From: Tetraselmis striata
Lineage: Eukaryota; Chlorophyta; Chlorodendrophyceae; Chlorodendrales; Chlorodendraceae
Assembly (NCBI GenBank): GCA_006384855.1
Contig: VCJN01001015.1
Coordinates: forward strand, 62,001-126,000
Length of the DNA stretch: 64,000 nucleotides
Direction: 5' to 3'
A program made the position numbers and the translations under genes. Below the pieces are notes generated by a model that searched no databases, was not told where the DNA came from, and saw only the letters and a list, made by a program, of their open reading frames with translations. This document shows positions 35,029 to 46,708 of the stretch, piece by piece; position 1 is the stretch's first letter; each line of letters opens with the position of its first letter.

Positions 35029-38000
35029 ATGCCGCTGTCGGATGGGCACAGCGAGGGCGGCAGCGGGCCACGCGAGGTGCCAACGGGTGTGGAGCGGGAG
35101 GAGGTGCTGCTGGAGTCGCTGGCGGGTGTGCCGATGGTGTCGCAGGCCTGGTGCCTGCCGCGCCCCTCTGGCGGTGTGGAGCTCAAGGTGCCAGCACCCC
35201 CTGCCCCCGTTGCTGCGACGCCCCCAGCAGAGGGCGAACCAGAAGAGGGGAGGGGACTCAATACTGCCAGATTCATCCCAGACAGTACCTACATAGCAAA
35301 CCTAAAGTTAACATTGGTACAGCATAACTACATACAGATATAAAACCAGCAACTAGCAACTACAGGCGCCACAATAGTAGTAAAACACTGCGAATATGAA
35401 CCTACCCTGCCTGCCAGAGGTCAAATGTATACTACACTAAAGTGGAACTATGGCGAATGTTGTTACTCGTAGCATGCGCGCCCAATCCGAGGCTTGTACT
35501 AAGGGTAATTACAGTGCGACTGGCGCTTGTAGGACCAGAAGTACAAAGTCATGTGCCCCCCCCCCCCCCCCCCTTTCGCCCCCCGCCGGAACCCATTTTG
35601 CCTCAGCGACTGAGTGGGCCCATCCGTCCGCAGGTCAAGTGCGGCCAGCGCCACCTCCCCGCCAACAAGATGCGCTCCTTTGTGTTCTCCGCCGCCATCC
35701 CGGCAGGCTACGAGCCTGGTGTGGCGCTGGAGTGGAGTTGGCCGGTGGAGAGCAGTGACGTGCTGATGCACAGCTTCTCACCCTCTGGTCAGGCCTCCCC
35801 CATCTCCCCCGCCCCCCCCCCCCCCCACACCTCCACCCGCTCTCCCAAGACTTCATTCATTGGATTGCCAACTGCCACTCCCGCTGCCGCAGGGAAGCGC
35901 ATGGTGGCCGTCAAGGCGGGCCCGGCAGACGCCGATGCAGCGGTGCTGGAGCTGTGGGGCGCCGGGCGCCTGCTGCGCGCCGTGGTGGTCCCCAAGGCGC
36001 TGCATGGCGGTGTCATCAATGACGGCTACTTTGCGGCTGGCATGGCATGGTCGCCAGACGAGGTGCCCCCCCCCCCCCCCCCCCCGAGAAACCAGTGGTG
36101 CTGGCGTGTGCCTGACGCTGTTGATGCCGCAATGGCAGAGCCGCGTAGCGTACACGGCCGAGGCGCCGCCCGCCGTCAAGAGTAAGGAGTTCGGGGCAAA
36201 GGTCAGCACGGAGGGCGGCAAGGAGGCGCCGACCGCGGCGCCGCAGACCTGGCGGGGCCTGGGGCCCTGGGAGGAGGACTGGGGCGAGAAGAATGTGGGC
36301 AAGCGGCCTCCAAGGGTGTTTGTGCTGGAGGTGCGGCTCGCAGATTGCTGTGGCGGGCCGGCAAGGCGTTACACAGCCTCTTTGTGGAACAGGGGGAGGC
36401 AGGAGCTGCATTGCTCAGCCCTCCATCACGTGCTGGGGGCGAGTGTGGCTTGCCTGCCAGTGTGATCCATCCATTCCTGCTCATGCAGTGGGCGCAGTAC
36501 CACAGCTGACGCGGTTGTTGGTGCGCGCCGCTACCCTCAACTTTGGGGGGCGCCGGCAGGTGGGCTCTGGGACGGTCACGCCTGTGGCGGGCCTTGCAGA
36601 GGACATCAGCTATGGCCAACCGGTGTGGCAGCCGGATGGTGCGGCCGCTCGCCCCCCTTCCCCCCCCCCCCCCCCCCCCGGCCTGTCTCTTCCTACTGGT
36701 GCCAACGCAGTGATAATGACACTGTAGACACTCTGGACCTGCCCTGCCTGGTAACTACTCGCGAAACTGTAGCGACTGTTCTTACAGGTTGCATGCAACC
36801 CCGCTTTCAGACTTGCACCAAGGGTTCTCATTGGTGCGTGGGCATCCGTACCTGTTTCTGGCTGTACGATTTATAATTGCTGTGGTGGGCCGCCCGTCAG
36901 GGGGCGGCCTGGTGCTGGTGGGCTGGCCCCATGCGGCAGAGAACTTCCCGCAGTCCGCCGTGCGCCTGGGCGTGGTGTACTGCTACAATCGACCCTGCCA
37001 CCTCTGGGCGGTGGAGCTGGGCATGGGAGCGCTACCACCGCGCTGCCTCACGGGTGACCCCCTGTGTTTGCTCAGGACAGCCCATTATTACCCTGCCGTG
37101 CCTGCCACACCATCACTACCTAGACACCGTTCCCCTTGTCTCAGTGGGCACAGTGCTGGTGCACGCGCCAGACCATAAACGCCGCAGCCCGGACTGCGCC
37201 GCAGAGGGACAGGGCAGCGCGCAGTCGCCGCGCTTCTCGCCGGACGGCGGGACACTCGTGTACCTGTCATGGGCGGAGGCCGTCAAGACCGGCGTCCACA
37301 ACAGCACGGTCGCCCTCATGGCGCTGGAGTGGCCCGAGGTAACCCACACTCCGCCATCCCACGGTTGCACTGGGGTAATTGTGGGATGTTACCTGTGTAA
37401 GTGCAATAACATCCTAGCTAGCTTGATTTCACTTTAGACCATCCGGATCCCAAGGTTCCTAGTGGCCGATGGGAACTCCTTACAATTTGATGACTTGCGT
37501 TTATAGTGTAACGCTGCGATGGGCTTTAAACCAGTTCCCACGCAACAGTTCCCACGCAACCTGCGAGTGGCGATTAATCATGGGAACCCCCTGAGTTGGG
37601 CCCCTGTCCGCCACAAGTTTGTTCGTGAAGTGTACCGCCCTCCCTGATTCCCCGAGCCCTTCTGACAGTGGAAATGCGGGATGGAGAGCGCCTTCACGGG
37701 GGTGATGCCCTGTGAGCTGATATGTCTGCCGCTGACTACGCAGTGCACCGCGGCGCCACGGGAGATCGTGCCGGCGGTGAGACGGCCCAAGGAGGAAGGC
37801 GGCTTCCCTGGACTCTACGCCGGCTTTGGCAGCACCCTGGTGCCCCCACCCCCCGCCCCCTCTCTCTCTTCCCCGTGGGACCTTCCTTCGCTGCTCTTCA
37901 GTCCTTGTCGTTGCCCCTGTCACTGCGTGGCATGATGGAGTGAAGGATTTGGTGAGCAAGTGTATTCTGCGGGAAGGCACACAATGAGGTGGAAACGGTA

Positions 38001-39437
38001 TAGTGTATAGTGTATCATGATGGTTTACGACCTTGCCCTTGGCTCCGAAATTGCGTAGCAAAGGGCTGTCAGAGGACAACACCCCGTAAGCAACTTTCCA
38101 GAGCACATTTCCGTCTGCGCCCCCCCCCCCCCCCCCCCCCCCCCTCCGCCCCCCTCTGGCCTGCCTCACCAAATGCGCCACTGCGGAAAATCCAGCAGGA
38201 GACCGGCAGTAGTTGCATAGTTTCATGGAGGGGCTCGCTAGAACGGCTGTACGGAGCATCCAGGATCACTAAACCTCTTGCTATTTATTCTGATTTTTGT
38301 GTCGGCACGCCGGCTTATAGGAGAAGGTGGCAAATTTGCGTAAGAAAGCCATCCTTGAGGCTTATCATGTTACATACTTAGCATCACAGAAAATCTTTGT
38401 CTCAGTCAAGGCGAGGTGCCAGTCATTGCATGTAGTGCAAAGGACTCACCAGTCGCTACCCGCCACCCGGCTCCCTGCTGATCGGCGATTGCCTCCCCCG
38501 CCCCTCCCTTCCCCACCATCAGATTGACCACCCCTTTATAGACAACGACACGCTGCTCGTTGGCACCCAGTGGCGCTCAATGATGGCTGTTGCCGCCGTC
38601 AGCCTGTCCAGTGGCGCCGTGCGCTGCCTCACCCCGCTGGACGGCGACCGGTGAGACCCCCCCCCCCCCCCCCCCCCCCCTTTCTCCCACATCTTCTTGG
38701 AGCCTTCATCGCCCGGCGTAGCTCACCCGCATCATCAGCTGACAATTTCAATTGCGGGTGGCACCCTCTATCTGACGCGCGCTCCTTGCACTTTTTCTTG
38801 GCGTTTCGCTTTGTTACTTGCATCGCTTCAGAGTCCGCAGTGCCGTTATGTGGTGAAGCGACTTGGCGACTTTGCTTGGTTGCAACTTGGTGGTGCCGCC
38901 ACTGCTTTTGATCCTCATGCATCTTCTGCTCATATACTGTTCGATATGGACACTTTGTACTCATATGCTTAGGGCAATATACAATAGTATAGCCCTGCTC
39001 TGGGAAGGAAGCCCATTGCCGCCTGACTGCTGCGAACTCTGGATCCTCACATGCAACTGCAGGCCCAGCTTCTCCCTCCTGGCCACACACGGTCGCCTGG
39101 TGGTGGCTGCCGCCTCGGGACCGTGCACCCCGCCGCAGGTGCCCCCCACCACTACCCACCTGGCGGGCGAGTCTCTCCCTCTCATACCCTTGCCCCTCTC
39201 GTGGTGGTGTTTATTGTGGACTGCTGTCGGGCTGCGGCGCTGATGAGGTATTGCATGCATTGGTACCGGAGCATTAAGTGCTCCGAAACCAGTATGTTAA
39301 GGATTTGTTACCACTGTTTTGATGATTCACATCAAGCCTGCAACGGCCTGCCAATGAATAGAGAAATGCCATCTGTCTGAATGGGAATGAGGTATATATG
39401 TGTGTACGCGCGCGCATGTGGGTGTGGGTGTGTGTAC

Positions 39438-39490
<53 letters not shown>

Positions 39491-42400
39491 TGTGTCTGTG
39501 TCTGTGTCTGTGTCTGTGTCTGTGTCTGTGTCTGTGTGTGTCTGTGTCTGTGTCTGTCTGCATGTTGGCAATGGCAGTGGGATTCTGCACCTGCTGCGCT
39601 GGTGCTAGTAGCAGTGCGGTTTCTGCGCAGCTGTCCCTCTACGGTGTGCAATCAGGCTCCTAAATCACGACTTGTGGATCTGCAGCAATATGTCCCTTAT
39701 CATTCACAGACATGATTACATGAACCTGTAGACGCACTTCTCAGGATTATGACCTCTGAGTTTAGGCATGGCTGGTTACGCAGGTGATGGTTGCGCAGGT
39801 CGGGGAGGAGCCCTCTTGCGGCCCACTGGCCTGGAGTGCCCTGCCCTTCACGGCCGAGCCAGAGGCCGCCCTGGGTCCTGCTGTGAGCGACGCTCTTGCA
39901 GGACTGGAGCACCATATCATGCCGGTGTGCCGCACCGCGCAGCTGCACCTGTTTGCTGTTGCCCCTCCCACTCCCCCCCTCAGTGACTGCTAGACTCTGG
40001 CTGACAGGCGGCACCGACGAGTTCCCGGTTAGTGGCCTATCAACAGTGTCATTGTGGCGCATCTGGTCCAGGTGATTCCGACGACCGGCGACCCAGACTC
40101 GCGGATCCCATTTGAGGCATAAACCCCCCCCCCCCCCCCCCCCCCCCCCTTATCCCTCTCTCCTTTCCCTCCTATGTGCAGGCTCCCGGCCGGTGGTTGC
40201 TGCTATGCTCTTCCTGCTGAGCTTACTAGCAGCCCCATCCTTTCGCGGATCGCTGCCATATCAGCTCGGTGGCGTCTTAGTGACAGCGCAACGATCACAA
40301 CCCCGTATCTGCTGATCTGATGCGTGAACACAGCGTCAATGATGTCTCTTACTGGCACTGAAGGGCATTGGAACATAAAACAGTGTCCCATTTTAGGCCA
40401 TATCTGAAGGAGTGCAGTGTTGCCCCAATGATCATGGCCTAGGCGTGCTGATTGCTGATGTCTCAGTTTCATAGTTCCTCCATGGAGCGAGGGAAGTCTC
40501 TTGTTGGCTTCGATGTTGACGGCTTTGGCCCCCCCCCCCCCCCCCGTTCGTCCGGTGCGCCCAGGCCATCGTCATCCGCCCTCGCGGCGCTGTTCCAGGA
40601 CCCACCGTCCTCATGCCCCACGGCGGCCCCCACCATGCATACCCCGCCGCCTACTTCCTGCCCTTCGCCTTCCTGGCCGCCACTGGCTACACCGTCATCC
40701 TCGTCAACTTCCGAGGCTCCACAGGTTTGCTGGCCCTACCTCCATGCCGCCACGGACCTCAGACCATGGGAGCATGTGCCGCTGTCACATTATTATAATT
40801 CCAAAATGGTGTCATGACATAATGATGTTGCAGCACAGGCACGCCACACAGATACACCACACCACACAAATGTACTTTGCGTAATGCTTGGATACTTGCT
40901 TACAACACTATTGCTGAGTGATACTTATTCCGTACCATTTATTTCGGTTTCTGGGTCCAGAAACAAATAGATTATTTTGCAGCAACGCGTCAGAAGACAC
41001 GTGTGGTATTCGAGATGTATTCTGGTATAATATCAATGTAGTTTTCTCACCTTGCCCGGGGGTTGGGGGGGGGGGGGGGGGGGGGGGGAGGTCAAAATTG
41101 CTGATATACCGCAAATCCAAGCATGGTTATGGTAGTTAAAATCATGAGCACAACTAAATGTATACCACTGTTTTTTAATGCCGAGACAGCACCAGCAATC
41201 AATGGACAACAACGCTTTGACTATGCACTGCCAGGATGACACTGTTGAGAGGCCACCATCCGGACTCGTCTGTGCCGCCAGTTCACGCCTGGCGCCCTGT
41301 CCCTCCTGCCAGGGTTCGGCGAGGACTGCGTGCAGAGCCTGCCTGGCAACGCGGGCACCTATGATGTGGCGGATTGTATGGATGCCCTGGACGAGGCCGT
41401 CAGCATGGAGTACGCCGATCCGAACCAGGTCGCTGTCTGCGGCGGCTCCCATGGCGGCTTTCTCACAGGTAGGCACCGCGTAATCCCAATATTAACTCTA
41501 GCAGAGACCCCGCCGTGATAAATCCATACTAAACAAGAAATGAGAACACAACTGTCTGTGTAACTGCACATGCCACTAGAACTCCCACCCTGGTCACGCG
41601 CCAAATGACCCAATTGAACTCACTGCGTGGGCATGATTGTGGCTTTCAGGGTTAATGATTGTTCTGGATTTTATTACAGGGTTTAGGAAGAGTATACGGC
41701 ACTGATTTACCATTACATGTTCAGCTACCAGCAGTCTGGATGGTCGATATGCCAGAGGGCTCTGGGTTTTGCCATGAATGCATTGAGACCTATGGGCAAC
41801 AGCCCGAAGGTACCATACGTACATTGTTTGAAATTAGATAGTGATACGCGAATGCGTACCGACGCACAATGATAACGTTAACGTTAACGCCAAGATCATG
41901 TTAAAGATTACTACTTGTTCTTAGGTACGGGTAAATATCCGTATCGTATTGTCGCAATCCTTACCACTGGTACCGGTAATTAAGCGGCTACCATAAACGT
42001 GTATACACCGCATGTATATTGGTATTGGGATTATTCATAGAGCATTTGGTAAGGAGTACAATAAACGCCGTGCTTGTAATCAAGTAGTTAAGACACACAT
42101 GATCACATAATCCTTAGTACCGCGTCGAAGCAATCTATTAAAATGGAATAACTTCAGCAATGATAAGAATAAAAAGAACACAATAGAGTAGAAAATAGAA
42201 AAAACGCTAGAAGAGTGGGAAATAAAAGACTGCCAGGTCCCGCCATTTAAAATAAGTTGCTACCTGCACGCTAGTAAGTGGGATGTTGAGGCCTGCGTTA
42301 TGTGGCCTGTTGCGCATTCGGTCAGGCCATCTGGTGGGGCAGCACCCGGAAGCCTTTCGCGCCGGCATCCTGCGCAACCCCGTGCTGGACCTGGGGCTCA

Positions 42401-43291
42401 TGGTGTTCTGTACCGACATCCCGGACTGGACATACGTGGAGGCCTGGGGCGGCCAGGCTGGTATCCAGAAGTTCAAGCCCCGGCCCGACGCGCAGGATTT
42501 GGAGCGCTTTTACGAGGTGGGGCTTGCTACCCCGGAACCTGGCTCACTTGTACTGGCATGCCTTACTGCACCGCGCAGCCGCTATTATAGAATGAAAGTG
42601 GCTTACTTGCACTTGTTGGTAGTACTATTTTTAATTAACTACCGCCCGTGAATGGCACACCCAGTAGAAGGCATCTTTGGCGGCAATCTCTTGCTGTTAT
42701 CAAACTATCAAGGCATCGAATTAACATTGGACAGTGTATATGTACACGTAGATATGTACATGCATGCATAACGTGCATGCATGTATCCAAGCCTCATTAT
42801 GTATAGGCATGTAGTACATGTTTGGGCAAGCTATAAATGCACGGCCTCTGTGGCGCCCTGGGCAGGTCCCTGACAGTGTATGGCATGCGCCATTGTGTAC
42901 CAGGTTTCGCCCATTCGGTATGTGGAGGCAGTCAAGGCGCCGCTGCTCTTCATGCTTGGGGCACAGGTTGGGCCCCCAGCACCGACGCTGTGGCCCACCA
43001 GCGGGCCTCATGATCCAACAACAGTGCTGATGATGGGCGTTTTTGTGCACGAACGCACCTTATCCGCCGCCTGCTGAGCCCCCCTCCCCCCACCCCCCCA
43101 TGTGCACCTAGGACATGCGTGTGCCCTGGAACGACGCCAAGCACTACATCAGCACCCTCAAGTCGCGGAAGGGCGCGCCGCCGGTGGCCACCTGGCTCTT
43201 CCCGGAAGACAGCCACGCTCTGGACCGCCCGCAGACGGAGTTTGAGCAGTGGCTGAACACAGCAGCCTGGCTGAAGGAGCACATGCCCTGA
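35029..43291 (+). CDS. APEH: acylaminoacyl-peptidase (acyl-peptide hydrolase), 17 exons
   Basis: Prolyl-oligopeptidase-family serine peptidase that removes N-acylated residues from peptides, normally a cytosolic oligomer. Start in a strong context (gccaccATGc). Exons: 35029-35187, 35634-35787, 35893-36062, 36139-36330, 36560-36638, 36901-37053, 37145-37338, 37744-37839, 38523-38650, 39063-39138, 39784-39924, 40072-40116, 40565-40724, 41313-41468, 42326-42516, 42904-42966, 43112-43291; about 778 codons, near the animal enzyme (~730). Exons 1-11 cover the beta-propeller, exons 12-17 the alpha/beta-hydrolase. Seen: oxyanion HGGP (~548), nucleophile in GGSHGG (Ser ~628), NPV, DIPDW, acid Asp ~720 (DMRVPWND), His ~754 (EDSHAL). 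All joins are in phase; exons 6-8 are the least certain. Intron 12 has a GC donor. TGTAA at 43438 may be the poly(A) signal. Confidence 0.9.
39396..39561 (+). repeat. GT microsatellite followed by TGTCTG repeats
   Basis: Roughly 25 GT units (39443-39489) are followed by about ten TGTCTG units to 39561, in an intron of the acylaminoacyl-peptidase gene. Open frames of Cys-Val or Thr-His repeats over this stretch are artefacts. Confidence 0.95.
40117..40564 (+). other. second GC-AG intron (acylaminoacyl-peptidase intron 12)
   Basis: The exon ends ...ATCCCATTTGAG and the next bases are GCATAA; the acceptor is GCGCCCAG before GCCATCGTC. The join gives RIPFEAIVIRP, matching the conserved FEA in this position of the enzyme family. 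There is no GT that would keep the frame. C runs at 40124-40149 and 40531-40545. Confidence 0.75.
41821..42281 (+). repeat. intronic dispersed repeat, copy 2
   Basis: Partner of 5598-6042, in intron 41469-42325 of the acylaminoacyl-peptidase gene. Both copies are on the coding strand of their host gene, both occupy the 3' half of an unusually long AT-rich intron and both end a few tens of bases before the acceptor. Confidence 0.75.
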
Positions 43292-43814
43292 AGGACCACA
43301 TGCCGGGCATGCTGTCCGCTTGCCCAGGGCATTGACGCGCTGGTGAATCAACAAGACCAGCTGCGATTGGGATCTGCTGTCAGATGCGGAAGCCGCCCAC
43401 AGTGAGGTATGCACTCAAGAGCGTGGCGATGAGGCGTGTGTAAACGGAGCTGCATTACCCCATGACATTCAGCAAGCCATTTTGGAAACCTTCCTGAGAT
43501 TTCTCATTGAGGCCAGTGAGCAATCCACTTCCGGCTTCGATGTGATGCTCCGTGTGGCCCACCTCCGCCCAATAGATAAGCTGCAATGGAGGGCCGGCGA
43601 AAGCACCGCATGTCGGCATACGATTTAATATCAGACCTGTTTTGAAGCAGCAATGTCACATCAGAAACCAAGTCACCAACGTGACAGCAATCCTCCGCAT
43701 GGAGGCCGTCAGATGAATGTAACACTGAGAGCATTCGCGGATAGAATGGCATGGTTCATACCTAAAATATTTAATTAAATAACACAACAATTCGTCCATT
43801 TCAGCTGCAACTAC
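43292..43814. other. convergent intergenic region
   Basis: Separates two genes that end towards each other. TGTAA occurs at 43438 and near 43718 on the forward strand. Nothing else is seen. Confidence 0.5.
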
Positions 43815-46475
43815 CTAGGGAGCCTGCCCTGGTAGCAGTGGCTCGCCATCGTTCTCCTGCACTGTCGCGATCACCGCGAGGCTATGCTGGATCTCCCTGG
43901 GATCGCTGTCGTAGAACTCTGCGCTGGGCTCTGGCTCGGGGCTCTTGGGGCCCTGCGCGATGGCCAGCCCATGACCTGGGGTAGACACATATTTGAGGTC
44001 TACCCATGCTGCGCGTGCCGCCTGGACACTGAACGACATGCTGGCGTGGACAGGCATGTCACTCGTCCTCCGTGGCGGGACACTGGACACCTGCAGCGGC
44101 GTGGAGGAGGCGCTTCCGTTCAGAGACAGGTTGATGGCTGAGCTGGTCCTTCGCATGTTTGAGCGGCGTGGGCGGGGATGCTCTGCTGAAATATCCATGT
44201 GGGACAGAGCCTCCGTCGTCAAGACCCCCTCGCAGTGGTCCTCGGCAAACGTCCCCATCATGGAGTGGTCCATCACTGAGTGGGATCTGTGCAGCGACGC
44301 GCCCTCAGACGATCTCCTTTGATCGAGCCTGCGTTTGATCGAAACGGCACCTTTTGAGGCCAGGGTCGCCCTGGTGGCAGTTTTGAGGGACAGATGCTGC
44401 TCCAGCAGGTGCCCCTTGAGCTCCTGGAGGTCCTCCCCGCTGGCGCGGCCCAGCACGAGTACCAGCTGGATCAGCTCGCCTTGCCCCTCCACAGGCGCCC
44501 GCGTCACGAGGGGCAGCAGCGCGCGGATTTTGTCCGCTGGCGTGTGGCAGCGCAGCTTGCCGGACAGCTTGCAGTACTTCGCAAGTGCCGCTTTGGCCAC
44601 CGCAGGCTCGAAGGGCGTCTCGCGAAGCCATAGCGGCATGACCTTAGCTCCAGCCATCTGCATGCGCTCCCGTAGCTCCTCCATCTCTTGCCCTTCCTCG
44701 CCCGACACCGCCATGCCCAGGCCGTGCTCCATGGCATCGCCAATATCCCGTGGCTGGGTCACCACGTTTAGTTTTCGCGCGATGCAGAACTCCTGGCAGG
44801 TCCACACTCGCTCGTGATACCGCGACCCCGGCGCCTCCAGGCTGCGCAGCGCCAGAGTCGCCTTGGCTGAGGCGTACACTGCCATCATGCGCGCCAGCAG
44901 CGTGTACTTCAGCTCGCACTCATGCTGCGGCACTGAGAGCCGGTCCAGCCACACATAACGGCAGCGCTGCTCCTTGATGGCCACCGCCAGCGCCTTCAGC
45001 TGAAAGGTGCTCATGTTGAGCATGCAGTCGTGGCTGATGCACATCTCCACCGTCTGCCAGCGGTAACTCACTGCCATTGTCTCCTCCATCCGTTCCGCCG
45101 TCGCCTTATAGCGTGGCAGCCGCGCTGTGTAAGGCCGCCCATCAATCGTGGCCAGCAGTGAGGCATGCAGTGCTGATGCCTTCACCACCAGCCCAAAGCC
45201 TGGGCTGGCATGCAGGTGGTCGAAGCTGGACTCCTTGTCGCGGAGCAGCACTATCAGGACAGCCAGCGTGGCGCGCCCGGCGTACACTACCACGCACAGC
45301 CCAATGGGCACGCCGCTGGCGACGCGGTAGCACATGACGAGCGCAAACACCATGATCAGGAGCTCCTGGCGGTGGCCCGTGCTCGACTCCTTCAGGACCC
45401 TGATGGCCGCGGGGATAGTCGCGGACGCCTGGCTCCCGTCGACACTCACGGTCGAACTGAAGCGGCGCGCTATGCTCGGCCGCGACACCGCCCGACGGGC
45501 CTGGCGGAAAAAGTGCCCCGCAGAGACGCCCAGAAACGCAGCCATGTCCTGCACGAGCATGCTGTTCCACACGAAGTAGAGGTGGAACAAAAAGCTGACG
45601 ACCTCGATGACGAACAGGGCGGCGACGTCCGGCCCGGAGTCGGTGCTGTTGGGCACGTCGCGCATCTCGCGGTGCACGTTCTGGTACAATACGATAACAA
45701 AAGAGATGAGCACCAAGTAAGGCGCACGCTTCAGACGGTGAAGCAGCGGGTTCCCCTTTTGCCGAAGCGCCGTCGTCATCGCGTCGCCCCAAAGGACGGT
45801 CGGCGTGGTGACAAAGTGGACGGAGGCGGCGCCCCACATTTGCAGGACCGCGCGTTCGATCATTTCGTTCCAGCGCTTGCCCATGTAGCAGAGCTGACTA
45901 GTGCCGCATATTAGCTCAAATAGCGGCGACCTGTTGTGCTGCAGGCCCACCACCAAGTAGGTGGCAACCAGGCATATCGTCACTGGGACGGTGGTAATGC
46001 CGAGCAGGATGTTGCCGGCGCGCAGCGAGTTCAGACTCTCCTGGTAGAGGTCCGGGCTGGCCGCGCACACCCAGCTGCAGTCGCCACGGCTCTCCGAACG
46101 CCCCGTGCAGCAGCAGCCGCCCTTGGTCGACCTGGAAAACCGGAGAACTGTCGCCGCCTTTACGATGAGCTGTATTGCGGCGGCCCCGAGGCACACTAAA
46201 TATCCCAGCAGCCGGATCGTCAGAATGAGCTCGTACTCCTCCACGCACAGCCCCGCCGCCTGCGAGGCGAGGCTGCCCACCTCGAAGAAGGGGCAGGGCG
46301 CGCTCAAGCAGATGCACACATCGATGACATAAATCAGGAAGAGCTGCCCAACAATCACGGACAGTGTCGTTCGGAGCTGCGGCGCGCGCAGGTACTGCAG
46401 GAACCACTGCTGTTCGGTGGCGAGGCGGTGGTGCACGCCGGAGCGCCGTCGGCGGAGGTGCGCCGCGTCAACCAT
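43815..46475 (-). CDS. multi-pass membrane protein with HET (TIR-like) domain
   Basis: One uninterrupted 886-codon frame from ATG 46475 to TAG 43815, unlike its intron-rich neighbours. Hydrophobic segments at about residues 36-58, 83-108, 155-178, 251-267, 284-306 and 371-411 suggest six or seven membrane passes. A cytoplasmic-looking region follows: residues ~467-570 read MAVSYRWQT..., YVWLDRLSVPQHE, MMAVYASAKATLAL and RVWTCQEFCIARKL, the order of motifs in heterokaryon-incompatibility (HET) domains, which are structurally related to TIR. Residues ~690-886 are polar, Ser/Arg-rich and probably disordered. HET domains in fungi trigger non-self death responses; the role in algae is unknown, and signalling at a membrane is inference. 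The non-LTR element lies about 230 bases upstream. Confidence 0.75.
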   Translation of the reverse strand: MVDAAHLRRRRSGVHHRLATEQQWFLQYLRAPQLRTTLSVIVGQLFLIYVIDVCICLSAPCPFFEVGSLASQAAGLCVEEYELILTIRLLGYLVCLGAAAIQLIVKAATVLRFSRSTKGGCCCTGRSESRGDCSWVCAASPDLYQESLNSLRAGNILLGITTVPVTICLVATYLVVGLQHNRSPLFELICGTSQLCYMGKRWNEMIERAVLQMWGAASVHFVTTPTVLWGDAMTTALRQKGNPLLHRLKRAPYLVLISFVIVLYQNVHREMRDVPNSTDSGPDVAALFVIEVVSFLFHLYFVWNSMLVQDMAAFLGVSAGHFFRQARRAVSRPSIARRFSSTVSVDGSQASATIPAAIRVLKESSTGHRQELLIMVFALVMCYRVASGVPIGLCVVVYAGRATLAVLIVLLRDKESSFDHLHASPGFGLVVKASALHASLLATIDGRPYTARLPRYKATAERMEETMAVSYRWQTVEMCISHDCMLNMSTFQLKALAVAIKEQRCRYVWLDRLSVPQHECELKYTLLARMMAVYASAKATLALRSLEAPGSRYHERVWTCQEFCIARKLNVVTQPRDIGDAMEHGLGMAVSGEEGQEMEELRERMQMAGAKVMPLWLRETPFEPAVAKAALAKYCKLSGKLRCHTPADKIRALLPLVTRAPVEGQGELIQLVLVLGRASGEDLQELKGHLLEQHLSLKTATRATLASKGAVSIKRRLDQRRSSEGASLHRSHSVMDHSMMGTFAEDHCEGVLTTEALSHMDISAEHPRPRRSNMRRTSSAINLSLNGSASSTPLQVSSVPPRRTSDMPVHASMSFSVQAARAAWVDLKYVSTPGHGLAIAQGPKSPEPEPSAEFYDSDPREIQHSLAVIATVQENDGEPLLPGQAP

Positions 46476-46694
46476 CCCACCCGCCTCCCGAAACGTTTAT
46501 GGTTCGAGGGCAAGAGCATTAGCATTGACATTCCCCTACTGAACGTGCTGTTGGTTAAGCTGGGCGTTCAGTGCAAAGTAGTGGGGGTGGCCTTGTCGGT
46601 GGGACGCTCCCGGGGCGAAGCATTTATAGCCCGCGGGAAATATACGTACCCGCGAGAGCCCGCGAGAACAGTACCAGTATCAGTACGGGTACCT

Positions 46695-46708
46695 ACCAGA
46701 ACAGTACC
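46695..46708 (+). repeat. left target-site duplication of the non-LTR element
   Basis: accagaacagtacc here and, identically, at 51309-51322. Everything between them behaves as one insertion. Confidence 0.8.

Noticed and set aside
38960-39260. Reverse-strand frames over peptidase exon 10
   Set aside because: The forward strand gives conserved propeller sequence with phase-matched splice sites.
39274-39663. Cys-Val and Thr-His repeat open frames
   Set aside because: They are translations of a GT/TGTCTG microsatellite inside an intron.
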